DNA of 64,000 nt from Oscillibacter hominis (GCF_014334055.1 NZ_CP060490.1:248001-312000); one strand, 5' to 3'. Counted from the stretch's first letter, positions 1 to 8,650 are shown. The notes: generated from the sequence alone by a model not told the origin. Program-made: numbers and translations.

Positions 1-188
1 CTCTGCTTCCATGGATGTTTTTGTTTTTTGCCGGCGCGCGGCTGGGCGGCTGGGCGCAGCGCTGGCAGTTTGCGCAGCTCCGTCCCACGGCGCTGTCCCG
101 GCTGGGCCGCCAGGCACTTCCGGTGTACCTGCTCCATCAGCCTGTGCTTTTCGCGCTGCTGGTGCCCCTGCGGACGCTGATGGGATGA
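1..188 (+). CDS. C-terminal fragment of a DUF1624 / HGSNAT-like membrane acyltransferase
   Basis: The open frame beginning at base 3 runs off the left edge and stops with TGA at 186-188, leaving 61 residues. They read as one hydrophobic segment, a short basic loop, then GRQALPVYLLHQPVLF and a second hydrophobic stretch. That 'GR..L.VYLLHQPVL' ending is typical of the heparan-alpha-glucosaminide N-acetyltransferase catalytic family (DUF1624), which are multi-pass membrane proteins. The substrate cannot be told from this tail. An overlapping frame with an ATG at 11 is a shadow. The family call is a recognition from a short tail, so moderate confidence. Confidence 0.6.
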   Translation, partial: LLPWMFLFFAGARLGGWAQRWQFAQLRPTALSRLGRQALPVYLLHQPVLFALLVPLRTLMG

Positions 189-243
189 ACTCATAGCCGC
201 GGGCTATTTTTTGCGCGCATCCGCCTGCCCATTCATTTTGATG

Positions 244-311
244 AAAATAGTTTATTATTTCATAAAATTTGTTTCTATGGTAAAAGTTTACTTCAAAATA
301 GTTTATGAAAT
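244..311. repeat. AT-rich direct and inverted repeats upstream of the thrS promoter
   Basis: The 12-mer AAAATAGTTTAT occurs at 244-255 and 295-306, and ATTTCATAAA at 257-266 is the exact reverse complement of TTTATGAAAT at 302-311. The rest of 189-380 is AT-rich and holds no gene. The arrangement resembles a protein-binding region, but AT-rich DNA makes chance repeats easier. Confidence 0.4.
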
Positions 312-383
312 TCGCGCAGGAGAGGGGAGGGCGTATTTGGGGAAAATGCACAGGGCAGGAACAAATTTTTGTACAATGTGCGC

Positions 384-412
384 TTGACAGAGGGGGAGAG
401 GCGTGCTAACAT
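384..412 (+). promoter_or_regulatory. thrS promoter (sigma-A type)
   Basis: TTGACA at 384-389, a 17-base spacer, and TAACAT at 407-412 preceded by TGC (extended -10). It starts transcription just before the T-box leader. Confidence 0.8.
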
Positions 413-419
413 AGGGTGC

Positions 420-680
420 ATTGATAGGAAAAGGCTTGGAAAAGGACGCTGTCCGGGGAAGACGACAGAGAGGGGCCGCAGATGCTGCAAGCGGCCCTCG
501 CCGGAGACGGAACAGCCACCGCCTTGGAGCCGCCCGCTGAACGGGGAAACCCCAGTAAACCGGGACGGGACCTCCCGTTACAGAGGGCACGAGCGGCGCT
601 TTTCAAAAGCGCAAGCAGGGTGGAACCGTGGAATACGTCTTTTGTATCCCACCCCTGAGTTTCAGGGGTGGGATTTTTTA
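420..680 (+). promoter_or_regulatory. T-box riboswitch leader of thrS
   Basis: The leader holds the T-box core AGGGTGGAACCGTG at 617-630, followed by a GC-rich hairpin (TCCCACCCCTGA pairing with TCAGGGGTGGGA, 648-673) and a run of T at 674-678. This is the usual antiterminator/terminator pair. Upstream, GCTGT/ACAGC, CCGG/CCGG and GGGCCGC/GCGGCCC can pair as a Stem I. Several threonine triplets lie on its 3' side, but I could not fix the specifier. Uncharged tRNA-Thr would be expected to favour readthrough into thrS. Confidence 0.88.
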
Positions 681-715
681 TTTGCCTGCCCCGCAGTGCA
701 AAGGAGGAAACTGCA

Positions 716-2503
716 ATGTCTGATCTGTACACCTTTGAAAATGAGCAGTACCGGAGAACCTACTGGCACACCTGTTCCCACGTCCTGGCCCAGGCGGTAA
801 AGCGCCTCTGGCCGGAGACCAAGCTGGCCATCGGCCCCAGCATCGACAACGGCTTCTACTATGACCTGGACTCCGAGGAGACCTTCACTCCCGAGGACCT
901 GGAGAAGATCGAGGCGGAGATGCGCAAAATCTGCAAGGAGAAGCTGAAGCTGGAGCGCTTTGAGCTGCCCCGGGAAGAGGCTGTCAAATTCATGGAGGAA
1001 AAGGGCGAGCCCTACAAGGTGGAGCTGATCAACGACCTGCCGGAGGACGCGGTCATCAGCTTCTATAAGCAGGGCGACTTCACCGACCTGTGCGCGGGTC
1101 CCCATCTGGACTCCACCGGCCGCATCAAGGGCAATGCCATCAAGCTCACCGCCTGCAACGCCGCCTACTGGCGGGGCGACTCTTCCCGCAAGCAGCTCCA
1201 GCGCATCTACGGCGTGGCCTTCCCCAAGAAGGAGGAGTTGGACGAGTACCTCAAGCAGCAGGAGGAGGCGCTGAAGCGGGACCACAACAAGATCGGCCGG
1301 GAACTGGAGTACTTCACCACCGTGGACGTCATCGGACAGGGCCTGCCCATCCTGCTGCCCAAGGGCGCCCGCACCATCCAGACGCTGCAGCGCTGGGTGG
1401 AGGACGAGGAGCAAAAGCGGGGTTATCTTTTGACCAAGACTCCCTATATGGCCAAGCGGGAACTCTATAAGATCTCCGGACACTGGGATCACTACCTGGA
1501 CGGCATGTTTGTGCTGGGCGACCCCGACGATTACACCAAGGAGTGCTTTGCCCTGCGTCCCATGACCTGCCCCTTCCAGTATCAGGTTTTCCTGAACCGT
1601 GGACGCAGCTACCGCGACCTGCCCATGCGTCTGGGGGAGACCTCGACTCTCTTCCGCAACGAGGATTCCGGCGAGATGCACGGCCTCATCCGCGTCCGCC
1701 AGTTTACCATTTCCGAGGGCCATCTGGTGCTCCGCCCTGAGCAGCTGGAAGAGGAGTTCAAGGGCTGCCTGGACCTGGCCAAGTACTGCCTGGGCACCGT
1801 GGGACTGCTGGACAAGTGCACCTTCCGCTTCTCCCAGTGGGACCCCGCTAACCCCAACAACAAGTATGAGGGCACCGCCGAGCAGTGGGACGAGGCCCAG
1901 AGCGTCATGGGCCAGATTTTGGACGATCTGGATGTCCATTACACCGTGGGCATCGATGAGGCCGCCTTCTACGGCCCCAAGCTGGATATTCAGTACAAGA
2001 ACGTCTTCGGCAAGGAGGACACGCTGGTCACCATCCAGATCGACATGCTGCTGGCCAAGCAGTTTGGCATGGAGTATGTGGATGCGGACGGCCAGAAGAA
2101 GACCCCGTATATCATCCACCGCACCAGCCTCGGCTGCTATGAGCGGACGCTGGCCTACCTTTTGGAGGAATACGCCGGCGCTCTGCCCACCTGGATGGCG
2201 CCGGAGCAGGTCCGCATCCTGCCCATCACCGACCGTGCCGCTGAGTACAGCGTCAAGCTTCAGAAGGAGCTGTTCAGCCAGGGCTTCCGGGTGGAAGTGG
2301 ATGAGCGCAATGAAAAAATCGGCAAGAAAATCCGCGAGGCTCAGCTGGAGAAGGTGCCCTATATGCTTGTGGTGGGCGACAAGGAAGTGGAGAACGGCCA
2401 GGTGGCTGTCCGCCACCGCGCCGAGGGCGATCTGGGTGTCATGAGCGTTCCCGAGTTTGCCGCACTGCTGAAAAATGTTGTAGATACCAAAGCCAAGAAG
2501 TAA
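716..2503 (+). CDS. thrS: Threonine-tRNA ligase without a TGS domain
   Basis: This enzyme charges tRNA-Thr with threonine in the cytoplasm. The ATG at 716 follows AAGGAGG and gives 595 residues. An upstream in-frame ATG at 668 lies inside the T-box terminator and is rejected. The editing domain begins almost at once: HTCSH near residue 18 and DLCAGPH carry the His/Cys editing residues. The class II core follows, with the zinc ligands expected in MTCPF, SEGHLVL and IIHRTSLG, then an anticodon-binding domain with RNEKIGKKIRE. Compared with the ~640-residue E. coli enzyme, about 55 N-terminal residues, the TGS domain, are absent. It is a single-gene unit behind its T-box. Confidence 0.97.
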   Translation: MSDLYTFENEQYRRTYWHTCSHVLAQAVKRLWPETKLAIGPSIDNGFYYDLDSEETFTPEDLEKIEAEMRKICKEKLKLERFELPREEAVKFMEEKGEPYKVELINDLPEDAVISFYKQGDFTDLCAGPHLDSTGRIKGNAIKLTACNAAYWRGDSSRKQLQRIYGVAFPKKEELDEYLKQQEEALKRDHNKIGRELEYFTTVDVIGQGLPILLPKGARTIQTLQRWVEDEEQKRGYLLTKTPYMAKRELYKISGHWDHYLDGMFVLGDPDDYTKECFALRPMTCPFQYQVFLNRGRSYRDLPMRLGETSTLFRNEDSGEMHGLIRVRQFTISEGHLVLRPEQLEEEFKGCLDLAKYCLGTVGLLDKCTFRFSQWDPANPNNKYEGTAEQWDEAQSVMGQILDDLDVHYTVGIDEAAFYGPKLDIQYKNVFGKEDTLVTIQIDMLLAKQFGMEYVDADGQKKTPYIIHRTSLGCYERTLAYLLEEYAGALPTWMAPEQVRILPITDRAAEYSVKLQKELFSQGFRVEVDERNEKIGKKIREAQLEKVPYMLVVGDKEVENGQVAVRHRAEGDLGVMSVPEFAALLKNVVDTKAKK

Positions 2504-2528
2504 AAGAAGATAGAATTTGTGCAAAAAA

Positions 2529-2562
2529 GCAACTCCGCTTCATAGCGGGGTTGCTTTTTTGC
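2529..2562 (+). terminator. thrS terminator
   Basis: GCAACTCCGC (2529-2538) pairs with GCGGGGTTGC (2545-2554) and is followed by six T. Confidence 0.85.
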
Positions 2563-2870
2563 AAAGCGAATAGCAAAACAAACAAAAAATGAATGATACT
2601 TTGCAAAAATAATGTGCAAAGTATGCAAAAACAAGGAAAAATGTTATAAATATTGCAAGTTAGTTTGATAAAAAATGCAAAAATATACTAAGCAAAAATT
2701 GTGCCAAATTTTTACATATATTAAAATCAGGCGTAGAAAATAAAAAATATGGACAAATATTTCAATGTTTTTGCAATAAATATATCAATAAATAGAAGTG
2801 CGGGAGGCGGGCGGAGAATCAAAAAATGCAAATTAAAGAAATGACACTTGCAAAATGGGGCAAAATGGGT
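2561..2870 (+). promoter_or_regulatory. AT-rich region with iterated GCAA(A) motifs
   Basis: This stretch has no gene and is much richer in A and T than its flanks. GCAA or GCAAAA in the same orientation occurs near 2561, 2573, 2603, 2616, 2625, 2655, 2677, 2692, 2773, 2828, 2850 and 2860. The last two form a tandem GCAAAATGGG repeat inside the promoter spacer. It may be a binding array for a regulator of the TRAP operon. This is inferred only from repetition and position. Confidence 0.35.
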
Positions 2871-2876
2871 TACAAT
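2848..2876 (+). promoter_or_regulatory. Promoter of the TAXI-TRAP transporter operon
   Basis: TTGCAA at 2848-2853, 17-base spacer, TACAAT at 2871-2876. Two copies of GCAAAATGGG sit back to back at 2850-2869. Confidence 0.65.
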
Positions 2877-2930
2877 ATGCTCCAGGGAAGAACCCGTGCT
2901 TCCAAATTTTTTGGGTAAAGGAGAAGTAAC

Positions 2931-3959
2931 ATGAAAAAGTTTTTGTCTCTGATCCTGGCGCTGGTCATGGTCGCCTCTTTGCTGGCCGGCTGCGGTAACT
3001 CCGGCGGCGGCGGAGGGTCCGGGTCCGGCTCCGGGTCTGCCTCCGGCAGCGGCGCGTCCTCCGGCCCGGTGTCCGGAACCCCCACCTCGCTGTCCATGGC
3101 CACCGGCGGCACCTCCGGTACATACTACGGATTCTCCGGTGTTCTGGCGCAGGTGCTCAATGAGAAGCTGGGCGGCGTGCTGGACATCGCCGTGGTGTCC
3201 ACTGGCGCCTCCAAGGCCAACATCCAGCTGGTGGATGCCGGCGAGAACCAGTTGGCCATCGTGCAGAACGACGTGATGTACTACGCCTACACCGGGACTG
3301 ACATGTTTGATGGGGAAGAAGCCTGCACCTCCTTCTCTGCCGTGGCATCTTGCTATCCCGAGGAGGTCCAGGTGATCGCCAACTCCTCCATCACCTCCAT
3401 CGACCAGCTCAAGGGCAAGAAGGTCTCCGTGGGTGACGCGGGCTCCGGCGTGGAGTTCAACGCCCGTCAGATCCTGGCGGCATACGGCCTGAGCTTTGAC
3501 GACATCACCGTCAACAACCAGTCCTTTGCCGACAGCGCCGACTCCCTGAAAAACGGCACCATCGATGCCGCCTTTGTCACCGCCGGCGCGCCGACCACCG
3601 CTGTGACCGAGCTGTCCTCCACTTACTCCTTCAATGTGCTGCCCATCGACGGCGAGCATCTGGCGGCCCTCCAGAAGGACTACGGGTTCTACACCGCAGT
3701 CACCATTCCCGGTGGCACCTACAGCTGCGTGGCGGATGACGTGCAGACCGTGGCCGTGATGGCGACCATCGTTGCAAGGAACGACGTGCCTGAGGATGTG
3801 ATCTATGAGTTCACCAAGGGCCTTTTTGAGTATCAGAGCGACATCGCCGCCGGCCATTCCAAGGGTGAGCTGCTCAATACCGAGACTGCCGTTTCCGGCA
3901 TTTCCATCCCCTTCCATGCGGGTGCTGAAAAGTACTACAAGGAAGTTGGCGCGATGTAA
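2931..3959 (+). CDS. TAXI family TRAP transporter solute-binding lipoprotein
   Basis: This is the extracytoplasmic binding subunit of a tripartite ATP-independent transporter. The 342-residue protein starts at an ATG behind AAAGGAG. It opens with a lipoprotein signal ending in the lipobox LLAGC (Cys near residue 21), then a Gly/Ser-rich linker of about 25 residues that tethers it to the membrane. The mature start, SLSMATGGTSGTYYGFSG, is the hallmark of the TAXI (TAM1) subfamily. The DUF1850 gene abuts its stop and the permease follows, so the three form one operon. Ligand is unknown; characterised TAXI proteins bind glutamate or related acids, but that cannot be transferred here. Confidence 0.92.
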   Translation: MKKFLSLILALVMVASLLAGCGNSGGGGGSGSGSGSASGSGASSGPVSGTPTSLSMATGGTSGTYYGFSGVLAQVLNEKLGGVLDIAVVSTGASKANIQLVDAGENQLAIVQNDVMYYAYTGTDMFDGEEACTSFSAVASCYPEEVQVIANSSITSIDQLKGKKVSVGDAGSGVEFNARQILAAYGLSFDDITVNNQSFADSADSLKNGTIDAAFVTAGAPTTAVTELSSTYSFNVLPIDGEHLAALQKDYGFYTAVTIPGGTYSCVADDVQTVAVMATIVARNDVPEDVIYEFTKGLFEYQSDIAAGHSKGELLNTETAVSGISIPFHAGAEKYYKEVGAM

Positions 3960-4457
3960 GTGAGCCGAACGCAGTCACATCAGAAACTGCTTGCAGCCGC
4001 GGCGCTTTTAGTCGCCGCGGCTGCAATGCTCCTCCTGTTCGGAAGCCCGGGGTACCATCTGGTCCTCCGAAATTCCCAAACGGGGCAGATTTATGAGGAA
4101 TACCCCATACGGGAGGGGGACCGCTTCAGCGTGGAGTTTGTCCACTCCGTAAACAAGTCCCCGGTGCGGGATATCTACGAGGTGCGGGACAACACCGACC
4201 TCTATGTGGTGGAGACGGATTACTTCGCCTTTGGCGCCGGTGTACAGACGGAGCTCAACCCCGGCGAGACGCTGAGCTATGGCGAGGATGGCTCCATGCA
4301 GGTGAAAAACATCAATATCAAGCTGGACCCGCTGACGTATATGGTGGGTACGGTGTCCGATCATATCCTGCGGATTGGAGAGAGGGAAGTCAGCCTGCGG
4401 GCGTTGTGCGGGCGCAACAGCAGAGTGACCTTTACGGTACAATGGCGTCCTTTCTGA
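3960..4457 (+). CDS. DUF1850 domain protein of the TRAP operon
   Basis: A GTG start lies immediately after the stop of the binding-protein gene, giving 165 residues. An N-terminal hydrophobic segment (about residues 10-28) could be a signal anchor. The core has the DUF1850 pattern, including FSVEFVHSVNKSPVRDIYEV and a later YFAFGAGVQTELNPGE. DUF1850 proteins are commonly encoded between TAXI binding proteins and fused TRAP permeases, which is exactly the position here. Their biochemical role is not established; an accessory part in transport is inferred from context only. Confidence 0.85.
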   Translation: MSRTQSHQKLLAAAALLVAAAAMLLLFGSPGYHLVLRNSQTGQIYEEYPIREGDRFSVEFVHSVNKSPVRDIYEVRDNTDLYVVETDYFAFGAGVQTELNPGETLSYGEDGSMQVKNINIKLDPLTYMVGTVSDHILRIGEREVSLRALCGRNSRVTFTVQWRPF

Positions 4458-4485
4458 GGAATTTTAGACAGGAGGTAGGAGAGCC

Positions 4486-6468
4486 TTGTCAATTTTTAAG
4501 AAGAAAGAAGATACCCGGTCGGCCGCCGAACAAGATAGGCCATTGAGCCCGGAGGAGGAACTCCGGGCGGAGGCGGCAGCAGAGGCGGAGGCCCAGGCGG
4601 TTTTGGAGAAGTTCGACCGGGAATCCAACGTCCGCATCTGGGAGGGCGTGCCCCGGAGTATTGTGCGCTACCTGATGGTGGCCTTTGCAGTATACAGCGT
4701 CCTGATCAATTTGGTGTTCAACTGGGAGACCCGCATTGAGCGCGCCTCCTTCGTGGGAGGGTTGGTCTTTCTGATTTTCCTGATCTTCCCGGCCACCAAA
4801 AATGGGAAAAAGAAGCCGAACCACATCCCCTGGTATGATCTCCTGCTGGGCTTTGTGGGCGGCGGTACCTATTTCTATTTTGTCTTAAACTGCCAGGCCA
4901 TCATCAAGCAGGGCATCAAGTTGGAGAACTATCAGGTGATCTTGGGCGCCATCGGCGTACTCATCACGCTGGAGGCCTGCCGCAGGGCAACGGGCATCCC
5001 AATTGTGATCGTGGCCAGCTGCTTCATCCTCTATGCGCTGACCCAGAAGTCGGTGGCCCTGAACATTTACAACCTGTTTTACACGACGGAGGGCGTCATC
5101 GGAACTCCCATCCGGGCCTGCTCCACGTTCATTGTCCTCTTCGTAATTTTCGGGGCGTTTTTGGAGAAAACGGGTATCTCCAACTTCTTTATTGAACTGG
5201 CCAACTCCGTTGCCGGCAGTTCTTCCGGCGGCCCGGCAAAGGTGGCGGTCATCTCCAGTGCCCTGTGCGGCATGGTGTCCGGCTCCTCCGTGGGCAATAC
5301 CGTGACTACCGGCGCCGTGACCATCCCGCTGATGAAGAGCAACGGTTATAAGGGCGAATTTGCCGGCGCGGTGGAGGCGGCCGCTTCCACTGGCGGGCAG
5401 ATCATGCCGCCCATCATGGGCGCAGCCGCCTTTTTGATGGTGGAGTATGCCAACGTGGCCTACGGGTCCATTGCCGTGCGGGCCATCCTGCCAGCGGCGC
5501 TGTACTTTACGGGCATTTTTATCACGGTGCATCTGGAGGCTAAGAAGCTGGGCCTGAGGGGGCTGCCCCGGGATCAGCTGCCCAAGTTCGGCAAGCTGAT
5601 GCTGGCCCAGGGCTACCTGCTGCTGCCCCTTTTGCTGCTGGTGTACCTGATCATCACCCGCACCATGGCTATGGCGGCCGTCCTGGCGACTGTTCTGGCC
5701 ATTGTTGTCAGCATGTTCCGCAAGGAAACCCGGCTGAATCTGAGCCGCTTCTTGGACGCGCTGGAAAACGGCGCCAAGAGCACCCTGACCGTGGGCATTG
5801 CCTGCGCGGTGGCCGGAATCATCGCCTGCGTCATCACCACCACCGGCATCGGCACCAAGCTCATCACCCTGATCGTCAACGCCTCCGGCGGGTATCTGAT
5901 CGTGGCGCTGCTGCTGACCATGATCACCTGCATCATCCTGGGCATGGGCGTGCCCACCACAGCCAACTATGTCATCATGGCCACCACCTGTGCGCCCATC
6001 CTGATCAAAATGGGCGTCCCCACCCTGGCGGCCCATATGTTCGTATTCTATTTCGGCATCGTGGCGGATATCACGCCCCCTGTGGCCCTGGCGGCCTATG
6101 CCGGTTCGGCCATCGCAAAATCCAAGCCCATGAAGACGGCGCTGAACGCCTCCAAACTGGCCATCGCCGCATTCATTGTCCCCTATGTCTTTGCGCTCAA
6201 CCCCGCCATGCTGTTCATCGACACCCATTGGTACGAGGTGGTGCTGATCATCCTGACCTCGCTTCTTGGCATCTTTGGCGTGGCGCTGGGGACGGAGGGC
6301 TTCATCTATAAGAAAATACCCTGGCTGCTGCGGGTTGTGTCCATCGTGGGCGGCCTGACGCTGCTCTACCCCGGCGTTGTCACCGACGTCATCGGCCTGG
6401 TGCTGGTGGGCGGCATTATCTTCTACCAGCGCATGAGCGCCAAACGAGAGGGCCAGCTTGTCAAGTGA
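4486..6468 (+). CDS. TRAP transporter permease, fused small and large subunits
   Basis: This 660-residue membrane protein joins the small (DctQ-like, about four helices) and large (DctM-like, about twelve helices) TRAP subunits in one chain. It uses a TTG start at 4486, preceded by AGGAGGTAGG. The first ~60 residues are charged and cytoplasmic. Helices then begin near residue 65, and the DctM core includes GSSVGNTVTTGAVTIPLM and GMGVPTTANYVI, conserved in the '4TM/12TM fusion' family. It would import a substrate delivered by the upstream lipoprotein using an ion gradient. Strong match to family and operon. Confidence 0.93.
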   Translation: MSIFKKKEDTRSAAEQDRPLSPEEELRAEAAAEAEAQAVLEKFDRESNVRIWEGVPRSIVRYLMVAFAVYSVLINLVFNWETRIERASFVGGLVFLIFLIFPATKNGKKKPNHIPWYDLLLGFVGGGTYFYFVLNCQAIIKQGIKLENYQVILGAIGVLITLEACRRATGIPIVIVASCFILYALTQKSVALNIYNLFYTTEGVIGTPIRACSTFIVLFVIFGAFLEKTGISNFFIELANSVAGSSSGGPAKVAVISSALCGMVSGSSVGNTVTTGAVTIPLMKSNGYKGEFAGAVEAAASTGGQIMPPIMGAAAFLMVEYANVAYGSIAVRAILPAALYFTGIFITVHLEAKKLGLRGLPRDQLPKFGKLMLAQGYLLLPLLLLVYLIITRTMAMAAVLATVLAIVVSMFRKETRLNLSRFLDALENGAKSTLTVGIACAVAGIIACVITTTGIGTKLITLIVNASGGYLIVALLLTMITCIILGMGVPTTANYVIMATTCAPILIKMGVPTLAAHMFVFYFGIVADITPPVALAAYAGSAIAKSKPMKTALNASKLAIAAFIVPYVFALNPAMLFIDTHWYEVVLIILTSLLGIFGVALGTEGFIYKKIPWLLRVVSIVGGLTLLYPGVVTDVIGLVLVGGIIFYQRMSAKREGQLVK

Positions 6469-6482
6469 CATCTATGAATCAA

Positions 6483-6516
6483 GGGACCTGCGGAAGATTC
6501 CGCAGGTCCCTTTTTT
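6483..6516. terminator. Shared terminator between convergent genes
   Basis: GGGACCTGCGGA (6483-6494) pairs with TTCCGCAGGTCCC (to 6510), followed by six T on the plus strand. On the minus strand the hairpin is followed by TTGATTCAT, a weaker tail. Confidence 0.8.
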
Positions 6517-6524
6517 GAAAAATT

Positions 6525-7754
6525 CTACACCACTTGAAATAGATAGAACTTGAGATAGTTGGTTTCCTCCACGCCCCAGAGGATGGGGTGGTCCCGGCAC
6601 TGCTGGCGCGCCTCGATCTGCCGCAGCTGTACACCGGCGTCGCGGGCGGCCTGAGCAAGCATTTGGCAAAAGAGCTCCTCAGTGGCGAAGTGGGAACAGG
6701 AGCAGGTGGCCAGGTACCCGCCGCGGGGCAGCAGGCGCATTGCCCGGTAGTTGATCTCCTTATAGCCGGCCATGGCGTTGCGAATCGTTTTGCGGCTCTT
6801 GGTGAATGCCGGCGGGTCCAGAATGATGAAGTCGTAGAGGCGGGGCTCCAGCCCAGGGAGCAGATCAAAAACATCCGCCGTCCGGAAGTCCATCCGCTCC
6901 TCCAGGCCGTTGCGCCGGGCATTCTCCCGGGCCATGGCGATGGCGCTGTCCGAGACATCCACGGCGGTGACATGGGCTGCCCCGCCCTTGGCGGCGTTGA
7001 GGGCGAAAGAACCTGTGTGGGTAAAGCAGTCCAGCACCCTGCGTCCTCTGGCCAGCCGCGCGACCGCCGCCCGGTTGTCCTTCTGATCTAAAAAGAAGCC
7101 GGTCTTCTGCCCGTTTTCCACGTCCACGGCGTAGCGGATGCCGTTTTCCACGATCTCCGTCACCGGCGACGCAGGAGGCGCTTCACCCTTTAGTGGGTAC
7201 CAGCCCTTGCTCTGCTTAAGCCCCTCCAACTCCCGGATGGGGACGTCGTTGCGTTCAAAAAGCCCGTCGATCCGCTCCCCGTCCTCCCGCAGGAGCTTAA
7301 GGAGCAGGCGGAAGATCAGGTCCTTGCGCAGCTCCATCCCCAAAGACAGCACCTGGACCACCAGGAGGGGACCGAACCGGTCCACCGTCAGCCCTGGGAA
7401 GGTGTCTGCCTCTCCAAATATGATGCGGCAGCAGGAGAGGTCCTCCGGCCGCATCACGGCCTTGCGGTAGTCCCAGGCATAGCGCAGCCGCCGCTCCCAA
7501 AAGGCTTCATCGAACGTATCGTTGGCGTTGCGGGAGATGAGCCGTACCCGGATTTTGGACCGCTCCGACAAAAAACCGGTGCCCAGATACCGGCCCTTCC
7601 GGCTGAGCACATCCACCAGTCCGCCGTTGGGCGCCTCGCCGCTGTGGGAGAGAATCTCTTCGCCATAGACCCAGGGGTGCCCGCCGGTGACGGCGGCCTC
7701 CGCCTTGGGACTTACGGTTACGCTGGGAAAGTTCCGTTCTATTTTCAAATCCAA
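6525..7754 (-). CDS. RlmI-family class I SAM-dependent rRNA methyltransferase
   Basis: This 409-residue protein has an N-terminal PUA-like RNA-binding region (HPWVYGEEI near residue 26) and a Rossmann methyltransferase domain. Motifs are FFLDQKDNRAAV, then VLDCFTHTGSFALNAA for the SAM loop, and ILDPPAFTKSRK as catalytic motif IV. The family methylates a cytosine at C5 in 23S rRNA (RlmI) or related targets; the target here is inferred. The start is a TTG at 7754 with only a weak GGTGA nearby, so the first few residues are uncertain. It stands alone, convergent with the TRAP operon. Confidence 0.9.
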   Translation of the reverse strand: MDLKIERNFPSVTVSPKAEAAVTGGHPWVYGEEILSHSGEAPNGGLVDVLSRKGRYLGTGFLSERSKIRVRLISRNANDTFDEAFWERRLRYAWDYRKAVMRPEDLSCCRIIFGEADTFPGLTVDRFGPLLVVQVLSLGMELRKDLIFRLLLKLLREDGERIDGLFERNDVPIRELEGLKQSKGWYPLKGEAPPASPVTEIVENGIRYAVDVENGQKTGFFLDQKDNRAAVARLARGRRVLDCFTHTGSFALNAAKGGAAHVTAVDVSDSAIAMARENARRNGLEERMDFRTADVFDLLPGLEPRLYDFIILDPPAFTKSRKTIRNAMAGYKEINYRAMRLLPRGGYLATCSCSHFATEELFCQMLAQAARDAGVQLRQIEARQQCRDHPILWGVEETNYLKFYLFQVV

Positions 7755-7868
7755 TCACCAAACTTCCGCCGCCCGTCCGGCGGCTATTTTTTCGATTTTA
7801 TCACATAGATAATGGGAATTCCACATAAACATCTGAAAAGAGACTGATATGACGGGAGGAACCTAAGT

Positions 7869-8612
7869 ATGCCAATCATCTACCTGAGCCCATCCACCCA
7901 GGAGAGCAACCCCTACATCACCGGCAGCGGCTCGGAGGAGTACAATATGAACCTGCTGGCCGACGCCATGGTGCCTTATCTGCTGTCCAACGGCATCCGG
8001 TGGAGCCGGAACACGCCGGATATGACGGCGGCCGAGTCCATCCGCCAGGCCAACAAGGGGTATTACGACTTCTACCTTGCGCTGCACTCCAACGCCTCCG
8101 GCCAGGGGGAAGCCAGCCCCGTCCGCGGAGTCATCGCCTTCTACTACCCCGGCAGTGCCGACGGCGAGCGGGCGGCCAACATCTTTGTTGACAACCTGCG
8201 CAACATTTATCCCCTGCCTGACAAGGTCCGCGCACAGGCCACCACCACGCTGGGCGAGGTGCGCCAGCCACGGTTCCCTGCAGTGCTCCTTGAACTGGGG
8301 TATCACGACAACTGGAGTGACGCCTACTGGATTGAGAACAATATGGATGAGATCGCCCAGAACCTGGTTCTGTCCCTGACGGAGTACTTTGGCCTGCCCT
8401 TCATCTATCCCATGGAGCCCCGCAGCGGCACGGTGCGGGTGAACTACGGTACTCTGACACTGCGTAGCTACCCCTCCACTTACGGCACGGTGATTGCCAA
8501 CATGCCCAACGGAAGCACGGTCACCGTCTACGGCCAATGGCAGGGCTGGTATGTGGTCCACTACGGGGATCTGGTGGGCTATGCCTCCGGAGATTATATC
8601 CAGCTGAACTGA
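7869..8612 (+). CDS. N-acetylmuramoyl-L-alanine amidase with C-terminal SH3 domain
   Basis: The 247-residue protein should cut the amide bond between muramic acid and the stem peptide. The Amidase_3 fold is visible: IYLSPSTQESNPY at the start, SEEYNMN with a candidate zinc Glu, LALHSNA with the second zinc His, and the catalytic Glu in LLELGYHDN. The usual first 'GHGG' histidine is not present; this sub-group begins SPSTQE instead. Residues from about 185 to the end form a bacterial SH3 domain (LTLRSYPSTYGTVIANM). No signal peptide is seen, so export may be non-classical or coupled to lysis, as in phage-derived amidases. Start follows GGGAGG. Confidence 0.85.
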   Translation: MPIIYLSPSTQESNPYITGSGSEEYNMNLLADAMVPYLLSNGIRWSRNTPDMTAAESIRQANKGYYDFYLALHSNASGQGEASPVRGVIAFYYPGSADGERAANIFVDNLRNIYPLPDKVRAQATTTLGEVRQPRFPAVLLELGYHDNWSDAYWIENNMDEIAQNLVLSLTEYFGLPFIYPMEPRSGTVRVNYGTLTLRSYPSTYGTVIANMPNGSTVTVYGQWQGWYVVHYGDLVGYASGDYIQLN

Positions 8613-8650
8613 AGAGCTTCCAGAGACTTACAGTAAAATTGGGATTTCCC

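Noticed and set aside
662..2524. Long minus-strand open frame over thrS
   Set aside because: It mirrors thrS exactly, has low-complexity Leu/His/Gly content typical of an antisense shadow in GC-rich DNA, and no RBS.
2561..2870. AT-rich region as a replication origin or DnaA box cluster
   Set aside because: No TTATCCACA-like boxes and no dnaA/dnaN neighbours were seen.
4885..6471. 528-residue minus-strand frame over the TRAP permease
   Set aside because: Rich in His, Asp, Gln and Gly as expected for the reverse of a membrane protein gene; a shadow.
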